Positions 10,222 through 21,588 of a stretch of 64,000 bases of DNA are shown here, in pieces. The notes under the pieces were generated by a model. That model made no database searches. It had not been told where the DNA came from and was given only the letters and a program-made list of their open reading frames with translations. Made by a program: the position numbers and the translations under genes. Where the stretch lies: positions 2,097,249-2,161,248 of the forward strand of contig BDGG01000005.1 of NCBI GenBank assembly GCA_001949185.1, written 5' to 3'. Position 1 is the stretch's first letter; each line of letters opens with the position of its first letter. The stretch is from Ramazzottius varieornatus. Lineage: Eukaryota > Tardigrada > Eutardigrada > Parachela > Ramazzottiidae.

Positions 10222-11715
10222 TCATGGCGCATATGGGCAGCCTTCGTCACCAGAGCCATCTGTCGACGGCGAGTCAACCGGCCTTAAGATATCGATCGGC
10301 ACGTACCCGCGCTTGCCGTTGCCGCGCTCGACGTAGATCCACTGATCGGGGTCTTCACTTTGGTCAGGGTTCTCCTCGAACACTTGAACAATCTCGTTCA
10401 TCTTGACCGACAGCTCGCTCTTGCGTCTGCCTTTATAGTCATAGCCTACTGTCGCTATGATTATAACATCATCCCCCACAGTTCCAGCAGGATCCGGTGC
10501 GGTATCGCCCAGTCCCATCGTAGTGGCTCGTGGAGTTTCAACCGGTGTTCTCAGCGTGGTCAAGTACCTACACTTGAAACAGCGTCAGACATCGAAGCTT
10601 TTGAAGCTTTAAAATGAAAAATGGCAACACAGAAACATGTGACAGCTTACTCATCGAGAATTGTCTTGTGCCTTGCAAGAATGGCCATGGTATCTCGGTA
10701 GTGATCCGTTTGGGCGGAAACGAGCTCGGCAAGAGCTTTTGTGTGCTCTTTCTTCGATTTGTCGCTCTTTCTTAAAATGATTTTTGTGATTTCGGTCTGT
10801 CGATCGAACTCAACTTGAGCAAGCCGTACAGCTGCTTCCATCTGCACAAATCAGTACAGCCTATCCAAGGAGCGGTAACGAATGAAAGAACCAAACAGTT
10901 TGGACGTACCGTAGCAAACTGCTTGTCGGTCTTGGTACGTTTTAAGCGAGTCTTCGCCGAGTCGAGCTCTAGCCGTCGGTTAAGAAGTTCCTTCTTCTCT
11001 TTTTGCGCAATTGCTAGATCCTGCCGAAGGAACTTGCGCATGGGGTGAAGGAAGTCATCAGCCACTCTGCTAATGAACCTCAGCTGTTCGTTCCCCATTT
11101 CAAGCTCGCACTGACCGACTAGCATCAACGTTTTCCCTACGAAGACCCTCCATCACATACTGTCCTCATAAACCATCCAGCCACGAAACTGATTTGAAAT
11201 AAAATTCGGCGAACCTGTACACACCGAGAGCCGACTTCTCGCCCACACCTTTGACGCAACCGATTAAACTCTTTCCCAGGAGCAGTTGAGGGTTGAATCT
11301 TTCTCCAAGCTTGGAACGTTTGGAAGTATCGTAAAGATAGGCTTCTTCGCTTTGCTCTAATAGAAAAGATGCTTTGAGACCATAGATCCTAACTTCACTC
11401 TGACCAGACGGATAACTTACCTCTGAATGGTTTGAAAACTCTCTCTACACTCTTGACAATCACAGTGGTCCGCTCTTCGGTGGCGTCCAGCTCGCTCATC
11501 ATCTTGAGAAGTTGATCGTCGATCTGGGTCGTATCCTTCACATGTCCCACCTTCTCCTCTGTTCTCTACGATGCGAAAAGGGAGTGGATTACGCGAATAA
11601 ACTCGCGACGAAATAGCTGGAACTTCAACCGCTGAGGTTACGAAGCGTGACATACCTGGACACCTCGAGAGATACATTCGGAAACAGTTTTCACCAGTCG
11701 CTTTGCGCCTTCCAT
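10222..11715 (-). CDS. SH3GLB: Endophilin-B (BAR plus SH3)
   Basis: Six exons on the minus strand join in phase: 11715-11656, 11565-11421, 11356-11225, 11136-10910, 10841-10651 and 10567-10222 (366 residues). Residues 1-251 form an endophilin-type BAR domain: amphipathic start MEGAKRLVKTVSECISRGVQ, then RTEEKVG, FNPQLLLGKSL, RRLELDSAKTRLKRTK and QVEFDRQTEITK. All of these align with endophilin-B rather than endophilin-A. A linker of about 35 residues leads to an SH3 domain at about 286-348 (VGYDY, acidic RT loop, WIYVE, GYVP), then a short acidic tail. Endophilin-B binds and curves membranes of mitochondria, Golgi and autophagosomes. An in-frame stop just upstream fixes the start. Length is normal for the family (about 365). 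Confidence 0.93.
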
Positions 11716-12206
11716 CCATGAAAGTCCACGGAGTCTGTACCAGCCACTTTAAAACTCCAAGCCCAATACGTTCGAAACGCGACCGAAAATGAGTGTGGGT
11801 ATCAGGGACTGACAATTCGATGCGCCGTAGTTCCTCGTCAGTTCCGACACTTCTGGGAAGATTTGGATAACATTCTCATTCCGAGCGCGGGCAAACAATG
11901 GCAAAATCAAATGGGCGCGCACTTTGATAAGTTACGATTGTCGATATTCGCACTGGGATATCCAGTAAAAATATACCAAGTCTGAAGGTGGGTCAAGATT
12001 TTACCCACTGGTCAACAAAGCAATCTTCGCGCCAATTAGGAAAAAAGCTGTTTCAAATGACATTGCTAAGAAACTTCCCAAAGGAACAGTCCAGAATCAT
12101 TCGAGTCCGGTAATGCAGTTATCAACGATTTGAGCTCTATTACTGCTAAAAAACGGTCAGCTTTCGGAAAAATAACAACAAGCAAAACAAGAGCATCCTT
12201 ATCATC
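11716..12206. other. Intergenic stretch
   Basis: Spacer between endophilin-B and the next minus-strand gene, so it presumably holds the endophilin-B promoter. No feature is recognised. Confidence 0.35.
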
Positions 12207-14395
12207 TCACCAGCAGCATCTTCTCTCATAGATGTAATGGTTTCTGTTTCGAACAATCTACACGTACAGGAAAAGAGTAAATTGGCAAGCTCGGACTTTA
12301 GCTTCGTCCTCAGGTGAGAGGCAAATTACTTACCCTGGAATAGGCCATCATTTTCTGACGTCGCACTCGTTTGTTTTCCAACACTTGTGCTCGATCAACC
12401 TTCTTCGGCTCCAACTGCTTGACCCTTCTACAATGACAACTACCAACGTTTCCCCACAAAAAAATAACGAGAGGCGTCCAAAGCGTCTTTACCTGCTAGT
12501 TTCCATTCTCGCTCTTTTCAAAGATATCTCATTATCCCGGTAAATTAGTGGTACGTCTTTCTGCTGATCAATGAGCCACCCATTGCCCATTCTGCCATCT
12601 TCCTGTGGCTGAGCTGTCGGGTTTTGCCGGTAGTCTGCGCTGGCTGAACGGGAAGCAAAGCGTTGGTACCAAGCTGGTTCAGAGCTTGGCATCTGTCCTG
12701 CAATGGGAGGCCCACTCCACCAAGATGGATGCATTCGACCGTCACGCTTACTTTGAATCTGCTCTTGTCGATCCTCGGACCGCATGATGAAAACCTTCTT
12801 CCGATTATAGAAGGCATCCTGAAAAGTAACCAATTCCGTAATTAATTTCGAATGCAAATGCCAATCGACTTGCGCAAACTGCAAGGTCGGTGACTAAAAA
12901 TGCTCAGTCTGCACACACCTGCATGCTGACGCATCATTAGAGGTGCATGGGTGCCTGCATGCAGGTTCATGACGCTTGTATTAATAGACACTCAACGAGC
13001 GGTCCGCAAGGAGCATTCACGCACCGTGCACATACCTGCATGCTTCCGGTCCCATATAAATATCCGAACCACGGTATACAGGTGGAGATATTTTGCCTGC
13101 CAATCTCCCTGATACTTATTCTTACCCGAGTATTTCACCTACCTGTAGAGGAACTGTTTCGCATTCGCCGAACCAAACGCCATCGCTGTTCGTTCCTTGG
13201 CAGACTTCTCCATCACCTTGCCCTCTTTGCTGCACGTCTGGCAGTTCCTCGTTGACGCACATACACGCACTTCTTAACCGCGAAATCTGCATGATGTTCC
13301 GTCCCCCGTGCTTCCGTCCACTGGGCTGTGCATTGTAATTGCAGCCACATTCTTGCGCAGGTTTCTTCGGTTGACGGGTCATCGGGGGGAAGTTGAGCTG
13401 GTAGCTAACTGGTGGACGAGGAAGTTTATGTTGTCTGCACGTCTTATCTTCACACTGCGGACACACGGAACGGCCAGCCGGTCGCGACTCCCCATTCGCT
13501 ATGTGGTTCAAAGGCATCACAGCAAGCTCGTTTGAATCACTGGGTGGTGGTAGACGCTCGTTCTTCCGGCTCATGTCAATTTTACAGTTTATACCAGTCT
13601 CTGTGTTACCATTGGCTTTTTGTTTGTTCTGCTCTGACTTTGGACTCGAGTTGACTGCTGGAACAGGCTTGCTCAAGGAGAGTGTTGGCGGTGGAACAGT
13701 TTTCACCGGAAGTGAGTTTGGTTTCTGGGTAGGCTTGGACGGGAAAGGTTCGGAGCATTCTGGCTGTGGCACTGGGGATACGGTTCTTGGTATGATAGCA
13801 CATGGCTCGTTTGATATTCTCGTAGGTTTACTTGCCATACCTGCGGCGATGTTCCTTGGTTCGTCATCTGTATCCCGAGTTCCCATGTCACTTCGTAGTG
13901 AACAACTATCAAGAGGAAACGAACATTGACCATCGAAAGCAGCATAAATTAGGGAAAGAGGTACCTGCAAGACGTCTCTGATCCCGTTTCGTCTTCGGCA
14001 GTCTCTCCTTGAGTAACAGTATTTGCCGTGGAGACGTTCTTAGACGTGGACTTTGCTGTTGAAACTCTCGATTCAGGTTCGGTGTTTTCTCGTGAGCTCC
14101 GTCTAGAGGATGTAACATGGCGGTTGCGTTCCTTCAACTGTGAATATCGTTCGAAGAGCTTGTACATGCGATCTTGCACTTCTTGAAACATGACGTCGAA
14201 CTGGCTTTGCTGGGTTGGCGCATACTCTGTTCCCGAACAGCCGGAAGTCGTTGTTGGAGCCGAAGCACAACCATTCCGCGAGATGCTGGTTGATACACTC
14301 ATTTCCACAGGGTCTTGGAGGTTGTGTCGCCGATCAACAGACAAATGGTGAAGGATGGCTGTAAGCTGGGACGGTTGGCTCAAGCCTCGAATCAT
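12207..14395 (-). CDS. Unrecognised 554-residue protein
   Basis: Five minus-strand exons join cleanly in phase: 14395-13965, 13905-13143, 12818-12493, 12427-12334 and 12257-12207. I do not recognise the family. The N-terminal part has a likely helical stretch (QFDVMFQEVQDRMYKLFERY), then a basic Ser-rich region and a Pro/Ser/Lys-rich linker. A cysteine-containing section follows around residues 290-350 (CPQCEDKTC, ECGCNY, CMC), then a Trp/Pro-rich segment. The C-terminus is strongly basic (KKVDRAQVLENKRVRRQKMM) and ends in RRCCW. The basic end could be a nucleic-acid or microtubule contact and the cysteines could bind metal, but both are guesses. The consistent phase over four introns is the main evidence that it is a gene. 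Confidence 0.6.
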
Positions 14396-14760
14396 AGCAC
14401 TAAGTTAGTTTAGATAACCAACAACTCGTAAATTCGAAGATCTTCGCCATAACGCCATTTACTGGTTGCGAGAGCGTCACACGTCTTTCCGGCTTCCGGT
14501 GACGCTATTAGCTAGACTCAAAGCTGGCGTTTACGTAAAAGTAGTCGTTTAAAAACGGCGTTTGTTTAAGTAAATCAACCAATCGGGCGATCAATTGAAA
14601 TTTCAGGTCTGAGTACCGAAATAATCACTCACAGTCCAACATACCAAATGACGTAGAAAAGGCTGTGAGGTCAGAACCGTTAAAGGGAATTTTTTTGAGC
14701 GGAGTATTCTTCATTATTTACACCTTGCACTTTAGTCTCTTTACAGTTTGTCTCCTTAAG

Positions 14761-15978
14761 ATGCCTAGTCGAGTGAACCGTAGGCAGCTGGTGCGATCCA
14801 TCGATGTGAAGATTTTGACGGATTTGATAGTCAAGGAAGTACTGGATTCAAGCAGCGATGACCAAGATCGGAAGATGGACGAGGAATCAGAAAGCAGCTC
14901 GGACGACGACCACACTACCACGGCCATTGCACGATGCTATGCAGCTGATAGCCGTTATCTCTCACCAAGACAGTGGTTACCGAAAACGAAAGAACTGGTC
15001 GACATCATTTTCAAGTCGGACGATGTGACATTCAAGCGTAACGCAAGGATGAGCAGACAGGCGTTCTACGGAATCGCGCAAAAGATACGAGACTACAAAG
15101 TCTTCAAGAACAAGAGCATCCTCAGCCAAGTCGATCCCGCGGAACAGCTGATAATTGCGCTGGGCCGTTTTGGATTCGACGGATCGGACTCCTCTTTATG
15201 GAAGGATGGTGTGTATTTTGGTGTGGGAGAAGGTACGGTAAATCTGTACACCGAACGTGTTATGGTGGCATTGCTCTCACTGGAACGTCACACAGTATTT
15301 TGGCCCAAGACAGCTGAACGGATGCAGATCAGAAGGCGTATCGAAGAGGCTTACAAGTTCCGTAATTGCACCGGATATGTTGATGGAACACTGGTCGGTC
15401 TGGAAGAAAAGCCCACAGGCAGCGGAGAAGACTACTTCTCACGCAAGAGTGGTTACGCCATAAATGCTATGATAGTTGTGGATGACCAAAAAATTATCCG
15501 CCACGTCTATGCTGGTTGGCCGGGTGGAGCGCACGACCACCGTGTTTTTATGTATTCCAAACTTGCAAGATTTCCATCAGACTACTTTGCAAACGGGGAG
15601 TATCTGCTGGCTGACAGCGCCTACCCCACCTCGGACATAACAGTTCCTACGTACAAGAAGCCTGCGGCCGACATTGCCGAAAATCGGGAGTTCAGCGCTG
15701 TCCACGTCCTGAAGGGGCGTTTCAAGAGCCTAAAGCGTCTACGAGTGCACATCAAAGAAAAGAAAGACCTTGCGTGGGCGGTGTACTGGATCCGAGTCTG
15801 CTGCATACTTCACAACTTACTCGATAAGGACCCCTATGACGAAGAGTGGACCGAAGAAGAAGCGAACGCCGAAGAAAACGAAGACGATGAACTCGCCATC
15901 CACCTACAGGCAGACTCGTGCCAAACTGGACGGATGAAACGCGAAGCAGTGAAGCAATCGGTTCTGGGACGATACTGA
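14761..15978 (+). CDS. Harbinger transposase (HARBI1-like)
   Basis: Uninterrupted frame of 405 residues from the ATG at 14761. An upstream in-frame ATG exists, but the region before 14761 is hydrophobic and atypical. The N-terminus is acidic. The DDE nuclease core shows GYVDGTLVGL with Asp at about 208, GGAHDHRVF with Asp at about 259 and LLADSAYP with Asp at about 285. The block LKGRFKSLKRL is the usual Harbinger helix after the catalytic Glu. The Glu itself is not where the textbook VE..FG.LK motif would put it; the closest is in ENREF. The C-terminus is rich in Glu and Asp. The reading frame is intact, so the copy may be recent or domesticated. It would cut and paste the surrounding element together with the Myb-like partner. 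Confidence 0.9.
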   Translation: MPSRVNRRQLVRSIDVKILTDLIVKEVLDSSSDDQDRKMDEESESSSDDDHTTTAIARCYAADSRYLSPRQWLPKTKELVDIIFKSDDVTFKRNARMSRQAFYGIAQKIRDYKVFKNKSILSQVDPAEQLIIALGRFGFDGSDSSLWKDGVYFGVGEGTVNLYTERVMVALLSLERHTVFWPKTAERMQIRRRIEEAYKFRNCTGYVDGTLVGLEEKPTGSGEDYFSRKSGYAINAMIVVDDQKIIRHVYAGWPGGAHDHRVFMYSKLARFPSDYFANGEYLLADSAYPTSDITVPTYKKPAADIAENREFSAVHVLKGRFKSLKRLRVHIKEKKDLAWAVYWIRVCCILHNLLDKDPYDEEWTEEEANAEENEDDELAIHLQADSCQTGRMKREAVKQSVLGRY

Positions 15979-16195
15979 ATTAGGACATTCAAAAGTTGGG
16001 TTTTTCTTCTTGCTGCGAGCGCAGGAGCTTGATTTCCCAACTTTCGAAATTTCGAGAATTCGTCGGTTACAGATTCGGTTCAGTTCAGTACAATCATATT
16101 CCTCATTTGTAAGATCCCGAAAGTTGAGCTTATAAAGACTGGGAAACAGAATGATAACATTTCCAAATAACGTCATTAAAGTGAATGCACAACGC

Positions 16196-17328
16196 TCACG
16201 TTTCTCTCTTCATCTTTTCCATCTCCAACTGTAGCTCCAGCCTGCGCAACTCGATTTCGGCTTTTCGTAGTTCGTTGTCTCGGTCTTTCCGCTCCAGTTC
16301 TTTCATCCTGGTTTCATGCTCATCGCGCTGCTTCTTGGCCTGGAGTTTGATTTCTTCCTCCTTCAGATCCAGCTCGCGCTTGTATCGGCGCTCTACCATT
16401 TCATTTCTGGCGGCGGCTCGATCGTTTCTTTCTTTTCCTGTTGCCAGCCGAACTCCAACTAAGTCCATGGGTTTCTCTCGTGGCTTCTTGACACTTTCTT
16501 GTTGACCACCCATGTTAGTTTTCTGCAGTCCAGCAATGGATTTCTTTGCAGAGTTGTTGATGACAGAGCTTAGCGACTTAGCAGAAGAAGCGCCGAACTG
16601 TTCCTCGTCGTCAGAGGGAACATAGTCCCCATCCAGAGCTTTATCCGCTTGGGACCGATGATCTTCCACATCAGGAGTGCTCGCACGCACGCTGTCGGGT
16701 GTGCCGAATGGAAAAACCTCTGGGCTTGTTGGATCCGGTTGACTAAGGTCGATCTGAGGTACTGCTTCATTTATCGTTCGAACCTTTGAGAAGACTTCCG
16801 CCACGATACCGTCCTCGTTGTCCCCGGTGGAGAGGCCGGACATAGCAGGACGATCGCAGAGAATTGGATCCAGCCGATCCCAGTGCGGTCACATCTAACG
16901 AGTTGTCTCTACGCCAAAAAAACATGTAAAGTACAAAGTTCGAAAGCTGGGAAAACGTTCCCATTATGAATGGTTCAGTCCATTTTCCCAACTTTCGACT
17001 TTTCATAGGAGGACCGGATACCTTTCAGATTTTTCTCGTCCTGACTCCCAAAGCCCGTTCCTCCCAAAGCTCGATGCGCCTTCTTCCATGAGCTGACCAG
17101 GTTGTCGATCTTGTTATGAACTTGATCGGTGGTCTTGATAAATCCACACTGGGCTAACATTGCTACAATTTCTTTCTTGATGGCTTTCTTCGTCTTGCCA
17201 CTAGTTCTGGTCCTCCCGTCATCTTTCACTTGCGAGGCAGATCTGTATTTGTCATAATTACCTGGCGTTTCCATCCACTGTAGCAGACGTTCCTCGGCTC
17301 CATTCTTCCAACTATCGCGCTTTTTCAC
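16196..17328 (-). CDS. Harbinger second protein (Myb/SANT-like), frames not fully joined
   Basis: The minus-strand frame 17328-16975 contains a Myb/SANT-like trihelix: SWKNGAEERLLQWMETPGNY, Lys-rich turns, then QCGFIKTTDQVHNKIDNL and SSWKKAHRALGG. A second frame, 16843-16196, continues as an acidic linker (DGDYVPSDDEEQFG) and ends in a long Glu/Arg/Lys coiled coil. Upstream of that frame, WDRLDPILCDRPAM also reads as coding and matches what usually follows the SANT domain in these proteins. I could not find a splice pair that joins the two parts in phase, so the gene is either spliced in an unusual way or broken. In Harbinger elements this protein brings the transposase to the ends. Confidence 0.65.
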
Positions 17329-17766
17329 CTCCTTTGCTTTCTCCCCGCCAGATGTAAAAGTTGATTCGCCACGTTGATTGGTAGGCTTTGGCAGCAGCTA
17401 CAGCTGGGAAGATGATGCTGTATGGAATGGCATCCTCTAGAGCAGAAGTTGAAGGGACAAAAGTACCACAGGAACAGGAGAAAGAGGAGCGAAAAAGCAG
17501 TCCAAGGAGAGAGTAATTACTCGGTAGAAACAAATGCGCCAAATGAAACTATCAGCTGACGTGCTCAGTTTGACCGCTTGAAATTTTCGCGCTCGATGCC
17601 GACGTCACTGAGGTGATTAACAGGCTCCGTTTAGCTAAATGGACGATTTCAATCCGTTTAGCTGAACTGAGTGGGCAGGGTCTGTTTGGCGAGCTTGATC
17701 AATTCCAACGTCCGTTTAGCTAAACAAACGGCCCAAATTTAGGTAAACGCCAGCTTTGAGTCTAGC

Positions 17767-19646
17767 TGTTGAGTGAATCATAGACCGGTTGAGTTCAGCA
17801 TTCGATAGCCCTTAACTCCGCTCAGACTGGCAAGCCTGAGCCTACGGCGGAAAGATCAAAAGATGGGACTGCGGGTTCACTCACATCTGACGTAATAAAG
17901 AGCGTCTTTCAATTAAATAATCAACCCAAGTAAAGTGTGGACTGCGCCCAGACCGCTTGCTACGTCCGCTGACCAATAGAGAGGATGGGTCATTGGACCA
18001 GCTGCGATTGGGCAGCCAGCCCACCATTGCCAGTGGCTAGGTATCGGTGGCCAACCTAGTAAGACCAGTGGTCAGCTCCTAGTGGTCAACCTACCTATTT
18101 ACCTACCGCGTAGTACGAGTTACGTCATATACCCTGTCGATCGTACAATAACGTACACCATATCTATAGCCGATCGGCGCACTGCATTTCTGTCCCTTTT
18201 GTTCCGCCCTTGCCTGTTGCGGCTGTAGCAAGTCAGCGTTGTACGATGGCGTACGTTTCTATGCCAGCAAGCACGGCGCCAACAATTTGGGGAAGTTGCG
18301 CTGATAGAAACGCACGGCTGAGCTTGCCAGACTGCTGTATGAGTCTGCAGTTTGCAGCCGTATGGAAAGCTCTTCCAGGCACCAGTCCAAACATTGCGAG
18401 CACGTATCAGTCCGAGCGATCAAACGATCTGTTACGAGCTCCTCCACGTCACCCTACACAGCCATCGGGCGTACTGATACCTCACGATTTGAATAGCCAG
18501 TCAAAAACTGAGTCTAAAACAAACGCCTATAATCATACCCTGTCGGTCGTACATCCACCCTGTCGATCGTACATCACCCCCTGTCGATCGTACGGTAAAG
18601 TTCGTGCCACTGTCCATTTGTCCGATCGGCAGGGTGCTGAGACGAATCAGTTTTGTTTTAATCAACCGCCGTTCACTCGAGTTGATTTGTACCGAATTGA
18701 TTAATGTGACACTAATCCATGACGCAGCAAAAACTTGGTAAAGCTAGAAAAATTCCAAAAAGTCCCAGAAAATTTCAGAGAAGTTCCAGAAAACTCCAGG
18801 ATGATCCCAAGACGATAATTCTTGCTCCTAGACGCTTGAGCACTGCCTGAGAAGGGACGATACAGACTCTCCGGAGGATTTCCTGTACCGACTTATCGGT
18901 GTTACATCGCGCTTTCTCTTGTCACCGGTGGTTCGTGATATAAAGTACAATGCGAATATCGGAGAACAAGCTGCAAGTAGGAAGAAGTCCGGAGAACAAG
19001 AATTCGATCTGTTGCCTGCTCGATCGAAAGTTCGGAGTTCAGTATGGATCTGGAATGAGCAGTTGTGGGGTTTTATCCTGTCCGCTTCGCTAGCGCTTTC
19101 GGAACGCGGGAGCGCTTCGCTATGACCTCTTATGAGATACAAGGGTCCGCCATCCGCTTTGCTACCGCAATAGTAAACTTCCTTTGTGCAAGAAAAAGCA
19201 TCGATTTTTGGCCGTTTTTCATAATCTAGACTGATCGAAAAAATGACGAAGTATTGATTCAAGCTCGAAACAAGCTCAAACATATTGACAAAGTTTGTTA
19301 AAGTCGAACTTTACGTGATAAGTACCGATAGAGCCCAGTTTTTCACCCATTTTGGCTCAAAATCCGCTATTTCCGCTACAGATCTTTGCCGCTCCACTCT
19401 GGATAGTTCTGAGTGCGCCCAGTTTCGCTATAGTTTCGCTACTTAGCGTAGCGAAGCGGAAAAATGGTCCAAAAACGCTCCGCCGTTCCAAAACTGCTCA
19501 TCCCTGGCATGGATGTACCGAGAGACAACTCTGGCCGGCCATCCACGAATTTCAACAATCGGAATATCCATGCTTATCTGGTTCAATTGCTGAATAATTT
19601 CAGCGTAATGCCATGTTGTGTCATGCAGGTAAGATGTCAAGCCTCC
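17767..19646. other. Repeat-rich stretch between two transposons
   Basis: No gene is supported. It holds four copies of CCTGTCGATCGTAC or a near variant (one near 18132, three between 18537 and 18593). A degenerate CCAGAAAA/TTCCAG tract lies near 18745-18800, and scattered GCTACGCTAAG/GAAGCGG motifs lie between 19080 and 19470. It is probably the remains of older elements. Confidence 0.45.
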
Positions 19647-21367
19647 CAGTTTTACCTCCGAGATGTGTCAATTGCTTCAATTTGACCGCGATATGCGAAT
19701 CACAGTGTGGGTCACCAAATACATGGCAGGCCACTAAAAGAACTGAATAAATGCAAGTGATTACTTGATTCGTGGTAACCGTGCATCCAGCACCTGTTGC
19801 GCGTTTGCATACTGTTTATTTGATCGCTGCATATATTCTTCAACATTACTAGAATCTTCCTAATATCGTACCTGTGTTCAACGATGGCTTCCAAGATGGA
19901 GGATAACACTGATGGGCGAGTGCGGAAACGATTGACACTGAGGGAAAAGCAGGAAATTCTGCGATTGTATCCGAAACAGGTAAGCCTAACCCTCGACGGA
20001 AACTGAATCACTGCACTCTTCCTTTGCCGTACTTATCGTCCCGGTCTGAAATATGTTTCAGATCTCTATGAACGAGGTGATGGGGTTGTTTGATATCAAA
20101 TCCCGAACTGCAGTCAAGAGGCTGGAAAAAAGCGTGAGTTCGTTTTGTCAGTTCAGGAGAACGACAAAACTTCGAAGAAAATTTATCGAAAGCGAAAGTT
20201 TGAAGAAGTTGAAGAGATTCTTTTGGACTTTGTGGAGGAGAATAACAAGCGTGACATGCCAATCTCGAGAAACGATCTGAAACAGGAAGCCTTGAACATC
20301 GCAAGACGACTCCAGATCGAGGGATTCACTGGAAGCAACGGATGGATTCAAAAGTTTATGAAGCGAAATGATCTCGGATCAGTTGCTTTGCATGGTGATT
20401 CAAATTATTGCAGGTCGCTTTTTTCTGCATACTTTTAAGTGTGTATGATTCTAAATTGTAGGTGAAGAAGCTGCTGCTAGCCAAGAGGTTGCCGATAACT
20501 GGATAGCTAACCACGTTCCCAATATCATCCAGTCCTACCGCAACGAAGACATTTTCAACTGTGATAAAACGGGAACCCAGTATCGAGCTCTGCCAAAGAA
20601 AACTCTTGCACGAAAAGGACAGAAGAAAAAAGGTGGAAAGTCAATAAGGAAAGATTGTCGGTTCTGTTTTGCTGTAGCGCCGCCGGAAAGAAGTTACCAC
20701 CTCTTGTGATCGGAAATTCGAAAAAGCCACGAATTTTCACGAAAGTCAAGTTGGATATCTAGAAAGCTGGCTTCAGCTGGTACTCGAATTCAACATCTGG
20801 GATGAAGACTGATATTTTCGAAGAATGGCTAACTAATTTGAATAACAGCATGAAGGCTCAAAAACGGAAAATCGTTCTGCTGCTCGACAACTTCTCAGCG
20901 CATCGTGTTGGCGAAAAGTCCAATATCAAAGTAGTCTTCCTTCCGCCTAACCTGACGAGCAAGGTACAACCTCTGGATAATGGAATCATAGCGTCTTACA
21001 AGAATTACGAGCAACGATACAAAGCTGAACATCGACGGACGAATCTGTATAGCTTCAGCAACGGCTTTGAATACACCAAGTCTATCAATGTTCTCGATGC
21101 GGTCAAATGGGTTGTTCGAGGATGGGCTCAGGTGAAGGAAAGTACTATTCGAAACTGTTTTGGAGCCACTGGTTTGTATCATATGGCTGAAAGAAGTTAA
21201 GTCGATCGTTCACGTTTCTGACCGATAGAATATCTGATATTGCATGGCAGCCTTGTGCTGAATGGCTTGCCATATTTCGTTTGTTTTGGTCCACCGTGTA
21301 GTAAACAGATGGGACATCGCAAAACAAAATCAAGCGTTTGAATTGACACATCTGGGAGGTAGAACTG
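19647..21367. mobile_element. Tigger/pogo-type transposon (decayed)
   Basis: About 1.72 kb is bounded by inverted repeats starting CAGTTTTACCTCCGAGATGT on the left and, inverted with three or four changes, ending ...ACTG at 21367. CAGT/ACTG ends and a TA next to the right end fit the pogo/Tigger group. It encodes a broken CENP-B/DDE-type transposase. Confidence 0.75.
19884..21200 (+). pseudogene. Tigger-like transposase pseudogene
   Basis: The parts are in family order: an N-terminal CENP-B-type HTH (KRLTLREKQEILRLYPKQ, possible splice at 19980, then MNEVMGLFDIKSRTAVKRLE), a Tc5-type HTH (PISRNDLKQEALNIARRLQ, GSNGWIQKFMKRN) and a DDE_1 core. The three acidic positions are visible in FNCDKTGTQ, LLLDNFSAH and QPLDNGIIASYK. 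It is broken by a frame change near 20132, another near 20625 and a TAG at about 20758. The catalytic residues survive, so loss of function comes from the frame breaks, not from decay of the core. Confidence 0.8.
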
Positions 21368-21588
21368 TACTTCTCTCGAAATCGCAATCTCTCGATCTTA
21401 TCCGTCGCGATATTATGTGATGTCATGTCACACAGAACGAAATGTTTACGTTTCCTCGGAAGCTTAAGTGACCATAGCAGGGCTAATGTAGACTATCACT
21501 CTGACGTAGATCTGCTGCTCTCGAAGTTCTTCAATCAGGTAGGACTTGGAAGCTCATTCCGCAGCAAGGAATTCGCGGAGCTGGGGTC

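Larger units (their letters stand above)
14510..17766. mobile_element. PIF/Harbinger transposon, near complete
   Basis: About 3.26 kb is bounded by inverted repeats: AGCTAGACTCAAAGCTGGCG at 14510 and its reverse complement ending at 17766 (about 25 matching bases). Sub-terminal motifs such as GTTTAGCTAAAC recur near the right end. Inside are the two genes typical of autonomous Harbinger elements: a DDE transposase on + and a Myb/SANT-like protein on -. The flanking trinucleotides (ATT and GTT, or TTA and TGT one base in) do not form a clean TWA duplication, so the insertion is either old or the ends are off by a base. Confidence 0.85.

Noticed and set aside
18210-18704. 164-codon frame on + between the transposons
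   Set aside because: It spans the repeated GTCGATCGTAC motifs, its composition is not protein-like, and there is no family match.
20132-20150. A tiny intron to rescue the Tigger frame
   Set aside because: The GT-AG pair there would give an intron of under 20 nt, below any plausible size; a 1-nt loss is simpler.
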